10,436 nt of DNA, taken from positions 1 through 10,436 of the forward strand of contig DNFZ01000099.1 in the NCBI GenBank assembly GCA_003486785.1, given 5' to 3'. This document shows positions 5,794 through 10,436 of the stretch, piece after piece; the stretch's first letter is position 1, and every line of letters starts with the position of its first letter. The notes below the pieces were generated by a model. It saw only the letters and a list, made by a program, of their open reading frames with translations. It was not told the origin of the DNA and made no database searches. The stretch is from Clostridiales bacterium (lineage in GTDB: Bacteria > Bacillota > Clostridia > Christensenellales > CAG-138). The position numbers and the translations under genes are program-made.

Positions 5794-7581
5794 ATGAACC
5801 GCTACGCAATCGACCTGCCGAAGATCGGCATTCGTCCGTGCATCGATGGCCGGAGAAACGGAGTACGAGAGGGTCTGGAAGTGCAGACCATGAATATGGC
5901 GAAAGCCGCGGCAAAGCTGATTGCCGACAATATCCGCTATCCCAACGGGGACGCGGTGGAGATCGTGCTGGCGGATACCACCATCGGCGGCGTGAAGGAA
6001 GCGGCTGCCTGCCAGGCAAAGTTTGAAAAAGCGGGCGTGACCATTACTCTCAGCGTCTCGCCCTGCTGGTGCTATTCCACCGAGGTCATGGATTTTGACC
6101 CGCAGACGGTCAAGGCAGTTTGGGGATTCAACGGAACCGAGCGCCCGGGCGCGGTGTTCCTTGCGGCGGTGCTCTCCGCGCACGCGCAAAAGGGCCTGCC
6201 CGCGTTCGGCATCTACGGCCACGACGTCAAAGACGCGACGGACACCGAGATTCCGGACGATGTCGCGCGAAAGATCCTGCTCTTTGCGCAGGCGGCGCTC
6301 GCTGCCAAAGGCATGCGCCAAAACAGCTACCTGCAGATCGGCTCCATGTGCATGGGCATCGCGGGCAGCATTCTCGATCAGGAAACCTTGTATGAGTATT
6401 TCGGCCTGCGCAGCGAAAGCGTGGACGAAACGGAAATCCTCCGCCGCATTGACAACGGCATCTACGATAAGGAAGAATTCGAGCGCGCGCTGAAGTGGAC
6501 GCGCGAAAACTGCCACGAGGGCATCGACAAAAACCCCGCGGATATCCAATACTCCCGCGAACAAAAGGATGCGCAGTGGGCGTTTGTCGTCAAGAGCATG
6601 CTCATCGTACGCGACCTGATGGTCGGCAACCCGCGTCTGGCTGAGATGGGCTTTGTGGAAGAAGCGGACGGGCACAACGCCATCGTCGCGGGCATTCAGG
6701 GTCAGCGGCAGTGGACGGACTATAAACCCAATTTTGACTTTTTAGAGGCCATGCTCAACAGCCAGTTCGACTGGAACGGACTCCGGGAAGCGTTCGTCGT
6801 CGGCACCGAGAACGACACGCTCAACGCCATGACGATGCTCTTTGAGCACCTGCTGACCAACCGCCCCGGCATCTTCGCGGATGTGCGCACCTATTGGAGC
6901 CCGGAGGCGGTCAAGCGCGTCACGGGAAAAGAAATCAAAGGTCACGCGAAGGACGGCATCATCCACCTGATCAACTCCGGCGCGGCGTCGCTGGACGGCA
7001 CGGGCGCGGTGAGCGACAAAGATGGCAACCCCGTCATCAAACCATTCTACGAGATGACCGATGCGGACGCAAAGGCGTGCCTAAGCGAGACCGACTGGTG
7101 CGCGGCGGATCAGTTCTACTTCCGCGGCGGCGGCTACTCCTCGCACTTTATCCACGGCACGCGCGGCGGTATGCCCGTCACCATGGCGCGGCTGAATATC
7201 GTCAAGGGACTTGGTCCCGTGCTCCAGCTTGCGGAGGGCTACACCTGCGAATTGGAGCCGGATGTGCACAAAACGCTCGACGAGCGCACCGACAAGACCT
7301 GGCCCACCACCTGGTTTGCGCCGACGTTGACCGGTAAGGGTTCGTTCACGGATGTTTACAGCGTGATGGCAAACTGGGGCGCCAACCACGGCGCGTTCTG
7401 CTACGGGCACATTGGAGACCTGCTGATCACCATGGCGTCCATGCTGCGTATCCCCGTTTCGATGCACAACGTATCCAGCGAGCGCATCTTCCGTCCCGCC
7501 GTCTGGAGCGCGTTTGGCACGGATGATCTTGAGAGCGCGGACTACCGCGCCTGCGCCGCTTACGGACCGATGTACAAATAA
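5794..7581 (+). CDS. fucI: L-fucose isomerase
   Basis: Cytoplasmic Mn-dependent ketol isomerase converting L-fucose to L-fuculose; relatives also accept D-arabinose. It is 595 aa, against 591 in E. coli FucI, and is clearly collinear with it. Shared blocks include LPKIGIRPCIDGRR (9-22), QTMNMAKAAAKL, SPCWCYSTE, WGFNGTERPGAVFLAA, YGHDVKDATDT, GQRQWTDY, FADVRTYWSPEAV, INSGAASLDG, FRGGGYSSHF, GLGPVLQLAEG, WPTTWFAPTLTGKG and VMANWGANHG. The metal ligands known in E. coli (Glu337, Asp361, His528) correspond to Glu339 (in GTEND), Asp363 (in FADVR) and His532 (in GANHG). All three are present. The start ATG has AAGGAG (5781-5786) seven bases upstream. It lies 166 bp after the regulator and 100 bp before fucU. 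The protein is intact, with no frameshift. Confidence 0.97.
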   Translation: MNRYAIDLPKIGIRPCIDGRRNGVREGLEVQTMNMAKAAAKLIADNIRYPNGDAVEIVLADTTIGGVKEAAACQAKFEKAGVTITLSVSPCWCYSTEVMDFDPQTVKAVWGFNGTERPGAVFLAAVLSAHAQKGLPAFGIYGHDVKDATDTEIPDDVARKILLFAQAALAAKGMRQNSYLQIGSMCMGIAGSILDQETLYEYFGLRSESVDETEILRRIDNGIYDKEEFERALKWTRENCHEGIDKNPADIQYSREQKDAQWAFVVKSMLIVRDLMVGNPRLAEMGFVEEADGHNAIVAGIQGQRQWTDYKPNFDFLEAMLNSQFDWNGLREAFVVGTENDTLNAMTMLFEHLLTNRPGIFADVRTYWSPEAVKRVTGKEIKGHAKDGIIHLINSGAASLDGTGAVSDKDGNPVIKPFYEMTDADAKACLSETDWCAADQFYFRGGGYSSHFIHGTRGGMPVTMARLNIVKGLGPVLQLAEGYTCELEPDVHKTLDERTDKTWPTTWFAPTLTGKGSFTDVYSVMANWGANHGAFCYGHIGDLLITMASMLRIPVSMHNVSSERIFRPAVWSAFGTDDLESADYRACAAYGPMYK

Positions 7582-7615
7582 GGCACGGAACCTCCTGCCA
7601 CAATCAAGCAACATG

Positions 7616-7664
7616 CGTTCGCGCTGCCGGTCTTGCGTCATGCAGCCTGCGGCGCGAACGTTTT
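7616..7664 (+). terminator. Intercistronic hairpin with T4 tract between fucI and fucU (attenuator or processing element)
   Basis: Positions 7616-7627 pair with 7649-7660 in a 12-bp GC-rich stem containing a single G-U pair. The loop is 21 bases, and TTTT (7661-7664) follows at once. The fucU ribosome binding site starts only a few bases later. The structure looks like an intrinsic terminator, but the T run is short and the next gene belongs to the same pathway. Partial termination, or protection of the fucI message end, fits best. This is inference from the predicted fold. Confidence 0.55.
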
Positions 7665-7681
7665 ATAAAAGGAGAGACAAC

Positions 7682-8128
7682 ATGCTGCTCAACATTCCGA
7701 AGATTCTTTCGCCGGAACTCATCAAAGCGCTGTGCGAGATGGGGCACGGCGACAAAATTCTCCTGGCGGATGCCAATTTTCCCGGTAAGAGCGCGGCTGC
7801 GCGCTGCGGCGCTGCCTACCTGCGCGCGGACGGCCTCGGCGTGCCTGCGCTGATGGAAGCGATTCTTCAACTCATGCCGCTTGATCTGTATACCGACGAA
7901 CCGGCGATGGTCATGGACGTGGACGCGCGCGACAAGGGCATGAAGATTCCGATCCACGACCTCTATCGCAAGATCGTAGCCAAACACGACGCGCGCGGAG
8001 AGAAAGCCGTTGCGCAATATGAGCGCTACGCCTTTTACGAACAGGCGGATGCCTGCGCGGTGATCGTCCAGACGGGCGAAGAGGCGGTTTACGCAAACAT
8101 TATCCTGCAAAAGGGCGTGATCAAATGA
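7682..8128 (+). CDS. fucU: L-fucose mutarotase (FucU/RbsD family)
   Basis: Small cytoplasmic enzyme interconverting the anomers of L-fucose so that the isomerase receives its preferred form. It is 148 aa, against 140 in E. coli FucU. The N-terminus (IPKILSPELIKALCEMGHGDKILLADANFP) matches FucU closely. The conserved catalytic His22 is in MGHGD, and the RADGL segment is also present. The C-terminal FYEQADACAVIVQTGEEAVYANIILQKGV is the family's RFAFYE...GERAKYGNILLKKGV block. The reading frame stays open upstream to 7514, but the ATG at 7682 is the true start: it aligns with E. coli FucU and has AAAAGGAGA (7668-7676) just upstream. Its stop overlaps the kinase start by four bases (ATGA), so translation is probably coupled. 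RbsD-type ribose pyranase is the alternative, less likely beside fucI. Confidence 0.95.
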   Translation: MLLNIPKILSPELIKALCEMGHGDKILLADANFPGKSAAARCGAAYLRADGLGVPALMEAILQLMPLDLYTDEPAMVMDVDARDKGMKIPIHDLYRKIVAKHDARGEKAVAQYERYAFYEQADACAVIVQTGEEAVYANIILQKGVIK

Positions 8129-9597
8129 AGACAAAGCGGCTGCTCGCGTTTGATCTGGGCGCGTCCAACGGGCGCGCTGTATTGGGCGCGTTTGACGGGG
8201 CGCGCATCGAGCTTACCGAGGTGCACCGCTTTGACAACCCTATGATCGAGCAAAACGGCCTGTACTACTGGGATGCGCTGGGGCTCTATCGCAACCTCAA
8301 GGAATCGTTTCTCAAGCTCAAGCAGGACGGAATAGAAGCGGACTGTTTCGGCATCGATACCTGGGGCGTCGACTTCGGCCTGATCGATCACAACGGCGCG
8401 CTGCTGGGAAACCCCCGCTGCTACCGCAACGGAACCGAGGCGGGCATGGCAAGCGTGCATGCCGTCGTGCCGCAAAACGTGCTGTTTTCGCGCACGGGCA
8501 TAGCGAGCATGCCGTTCAACACGGTCTATCAGCTCTATTCACGCATACAGGAAACCGACCCCGCGCTGGAACGAGCAAAGACGCTGCTCTTCTCGCCGGA
8601 TTTATACGGCTATTTTTTCACGGGCGAGCAGAGAACGGAATACACCATCGCCACCACGAGCATGCTCTACGACGGCGAACACCGCCGCTGGGATGCGGAT
8701 TCGATGGCTGCGCTCGGCATTCCCGAACGCCTGTTTACGGATGTGGATTTTGCGGGCACCCTGCGCGGGCGCATCCGCGAAGCCGTTTCGGACGAGCTCG
8801 GCATCTCCCGCGTGTCGTTTGCCGCGGTGGGTTCGCACGACACGGCCTCCGCTGTCGCCGCGATTCCCGGCGAGGGAAACTTTGCGTTCTGCTCCTCCGG
8901 CACATGGTCGCTCTTCGGGGTGGAGAGCGAAAAACCCGTGAAGACAAGAGCGGTGTTCGACGCGAATTTCTCCAACGAAGGCACGGTGCAGGGAACATTC
9001 CGGCTGCTGAAAAACATCATGGGGCTCTGGCTCGTGCAGGAATGCCGGCGGGACTGGCAAAAGCAGGGCAATTTTTTGAGTTACGACGAGATCGACGCGC
9101 AGGCGAAAGCGAGCGAGGGCTTGCGAAGCATCATCGATACCGATGATCAAAGCTTTTATGCCGCGGGCAACATGCAAAAAAAGATTCAGCAGTTCTGCGC
9201 GCGCACCAGCCAGCCCGTTCCGCAATCGGTCGGGGAAGTGGCGCGTTGCATCTACGACAGCCTTGCGCTCAAGTACCGTTTCGCGCTGGAGACGCTGGAA
9301 AAACATCGCGGCTGCAGCATCGACAGGCTCAATATCGTCGGCGGCGGCACGAAAAACAAGCTCATGAACCAGCTCGCGGCGGACGCGACGGGGCGAACGG
9401 TCGTGGCGGGGCCTGTCGAGAGCGCGTGCGTGGGAAACCTGCTCATGCAGGCGGTTGCGCTGGGCGAGCTCAAGAACGTGGAGGAAGCGCGCACGGTCGT
9501 CCGCGCCTCGTTTGCCACTGAAATCTATGAGGGCAAACGGACGCAACAGTGGGAGGACGCCTACGCAAAGCTGCTGGAATTCATTCAGAACCGGTAA
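8125..9597 (+). CDS. rhaB: RhaB-type FGGY carbohydrate kinase, probable L-fuculokinase
   Basis: ATP-dependent sugar kinase, 490 aa, of the FGGY family. It aligns end to end with rhamnulokinase RhaB rather than with enterobacterial FucK. Visible motifs are the N-lobe phosphate loop FDLGASNGR (9-17), GIDTWGVDFGLID (76-88), PFNTVYQLYS, TEYTIATTSML, GSHDTASAV with catalytic-base candidate Asp239, SSGTWSLFG, the very RhaB-like RLLKNIMGLWLVQE, ARCIYDSLALKYR, IVGGGTKNKLMNQL (around 404-417) and AGPVE. Rhamnulose and fuculose differ only at C4. In this operon it is expected to phosphorylate L-fuculose at O1, though it may accept both. Its ATG overlaps the fucU stop (ATGA). The gene is intact. The symbol reflects the family, not a proven substrate. 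Confidence 0.92.
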   Translation: MKTKRLLAFDLGASNGRAVLGAFDGARIELTEVHRFDNPMIEQNGLYYWDALGLYRNLKESFLKLKQDGIEADCFGIDTWGVDFGLIDHNGALLGNPRCYRNGTEAGMASVHAVVPQNVLFSRTGIASMPFNTVYQLYSRIQETDPALERAKTLLFSPDLYGYFFTGEQRTEYTIATTSMLYDGEHRRWDADSMAALGIPERLFTDVDFAGTLRGRIREAVSDELGISRVSFAAVGSHDTASAVAAIPGEGNFAFCSSGTWSLFGVESEKPVKTRAVFDANFSNEGTVQGTFRLLKNIMGLWLVQECRRDWQKQGNFLSYDEIDAQAKASEGLRSIIDTDDQSFYAAGNMQKKIQQFCARTSQPVPQSVGEVARCIYDSLALKYRFALETLEKHRGCSIDRLNIVGGGTKNKLMNQLAADATGRTVVAGPVESACVGNLLMQAVALGELKNVEEARTVVRASFATEIYEGKRTQQWEDAYAKLLEFIQNR

Positions 9598-9743
9598 AAG
9601 AGCATGCGCGAAGCTGATAGGGTGCAACGAAGCACGTTCAAATGACCAAAAATATAACAAAACGCGATAAAACAATGGTATCCTGCAACACAAAATGATA
9701 TGATAAAACAAACAAGCACGGCGTTTGCCCATGAAGAGGTTAT
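9598..9743 (+). promoter_or_regulatory. AT-rich spacer with a possible promoter for the dehydrogenase gene
   Basis: This 146-base gap is far more AT-rich than its flanks. It holds an extended -10-like element (TGA then TATGAT, 9696-9704) about 40 bases before the dehydrogenase start, with no good -35 box. The 10-base direct repeat GATAAAACAA occurs at 9666-9675 and 9702-9711. There is no GAAACGTTTC-type operator and no clear terminator after the kinase gene, so read-through from the kinase is also possible. Confidence 0.35.
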
Positions 9744-10436
9744 ATGATCGATATGACGAAATGGGAGCAGATCGCTGCTCAAAAGGTTCATAGCAGAAAG
9801 CAGACCGCGGGACGCCTCGGCGGCAAAATCGCGATCGTGACCGGCAGCGCGCAGGGCTTTGGCAAGGGCATTGCCGAGGAACTCTATCGCGAGGGCGCGT
9901 GCGTCGTGATTGCCGATCTCAACGAGCCGCTGGCAAAGGAGGTCGCAGGGGCGCTGGGCGAGCGTGCGGTTGCGGTGCGGACAGATGTATCGAGTGAGGA
10001 GAGCGTCGCGGAGATGATCTCCGCATGCGTGGAGGCGTTTGGCGGGCTGGACCTGCTGGTTTCAAACGCCGGCGTGCTCAAGGCGGGCTCGCTGGACGAG
10101 ATGGAGAAAAAGGACTTCGAGTTCGTGACGGCGATCAACTACACGGCCTTCTTCACCTGTGTCAAATACGCCCAGCGCATCATGCGCGCGCAGTTTGCGG
10201 CGGATTCTTCGTGGACGGGCGACATCATCGAGATCAACAGCAAATCCGGACTTGCGGGCAGCAACAAAAACTTCGCGTACGCAGGCGGAAAGTTCGGCGG
10301 CATCGGCTTGGTCGAGAGCTTCGCGCTGGAGCTCGCGCCGTATAACATCAAGGTCAACGCGATCTTCCCGGGCAACTATTACGACGGCCCACTCTGGAGC
10401 GACCCCGCGCGCGGCCTGTTTGTGCAATATCTCAAC
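9744..10436 (+). CDS. SrlD-like short-chain dehydrogenase/reductase, cut by the window edge
   Basis: NAD(P)-dependent oxidoreductase of the classical SDR family. The first 231 codons are present and there is no stop before the window ends. After a 25-residue N-terminal extension, the Rossmann fold starts with KIAIVTGSAQGFGKG; the cofactor glycines lie at 33-40. Asp58 (VVIADLNE) favours NAD. It then has SNAGVL (107-112), catalytic Ser166 in INSKSG, Tyr179 and Lys183 in YAGGK, and probable Asn132. The INSKSG...GSNKNFAYAGGKFGGIGL block resembles sorbitol-6-phosphate dehydrogenase SrlD. The start ATG has GAGG (9735-9738) five bases upstream; an ATG at codon 4 is possible. Beside fuc genes it may act on lactaldehyde or a deoxy-sugar intermediate, but the substrate is not readable. 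The C-terminal substrate loop and tail lie outside the window. Confidence 0.85.
   Translation, partial: MIDMTKWEQIAAQKVHSRKQTAGRLGGKIAIVTGSAQGFGKGIAEELYREGACVVIADLNEPLAKEVAGALGERAVAVRTDVSSEESVAEMISACVEAFGGLDLLVSNAGVLKAGSLDEMEKKDFEFVTAINYTAFFTCVKYAQRIMRAQFAADSSWTGDIIEINSKSGLAGSNKNFAYAGGKFGGIGLVESFALELAPYNIKVNAIFPGNYYDGPLWSDPARGLFVQYLN

Noticed and set aside
5665..6675. 336-codon minus-strand frame overlapping fucI
   Set aside because: It lies opposite the unmistakable fucI N-terminal half and shows no motif of its own.
7514..7681. Upstream extension of the fucU reading frame to 7514
   Set aside because: It overlaps the end of fucI and the intercistronic hairpin. The ATG at 7682 has a strong ribosome binding site and aligns with the FucU N-terminus.
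8602..9732. 376-codon minus-strand frame opposite the kinase
   Set aside because: It is an antisense shadow of the RhaB-type gene, Arg/His-rich and without a ribosome binding site.

Overview
This 10.4 kb window looks like an L-fucose (6-deoxyhexose) import and catabolism locus from a moderately GC-rich Gram-positive bacterium. I would guess a gut or rumen member of the Clostridia. The grounds for that guess are GGAGG-type ribosome binding sites, TTG starts, a lipoprotein-type binding protein with a long Ala/Pro linker, and sigma-A type promoters. The taxonomy is inference only.

Layout. On the minus strand, reading right to left, is a three-gene ABC importer of the ribose/xylose (RbsACB) family: double ATPase (3917-2418), permease (2412-1408) and binding lipoprotein (1288-155). 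It ends in two near-identical hairpins (positions 1-117). A 672-base regulatory region (3918-4589) separates it from a divergent plus-strand block: a LacI-family regulator (4590-5627), L-fucose isomerase fucI (5794-7581), L-fucose mutarotase fucU (7682-8128), a RhaB-type sugar kinase (8125-9597), and a SrlD-like short-chain dehydrogenase (9744 to beyond the window edge).

How the genes fit together. The importer would bring in the sugar. FucU would interconvert its anomers, FucI would isomerise L-fucose to L-fuculose, and the kinase would make L-fuculose 1-phosphate. The aldolase that should follow is not in this window. The dehydrogenase probably handles a downstream carbonyl such as lactaldehyde, but its substrate cannot be read from the sequence. 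The regulator most likely controls both arms. Each of the two best divergent promoters carries a GAAACGTTTC-type operator just after its predicted start site, and two more similar sites lie further down each leader.

Most notable non-coding features: (i) the paired promoter/operator arrangement; (ii) a 56-bp tandem duplication spanning the 3' end of the regulator gene; (iii) a 12-bp-stem hairpin with a T4 tract between fucI and fucU; (iv) duplicated hairpins after the importer operon. I see no phage, IS, CRISPR, tRNA or rRNA, and no clear sign of an unprecedented system. The interest lies in regulation and in the non-canonical gene combination.
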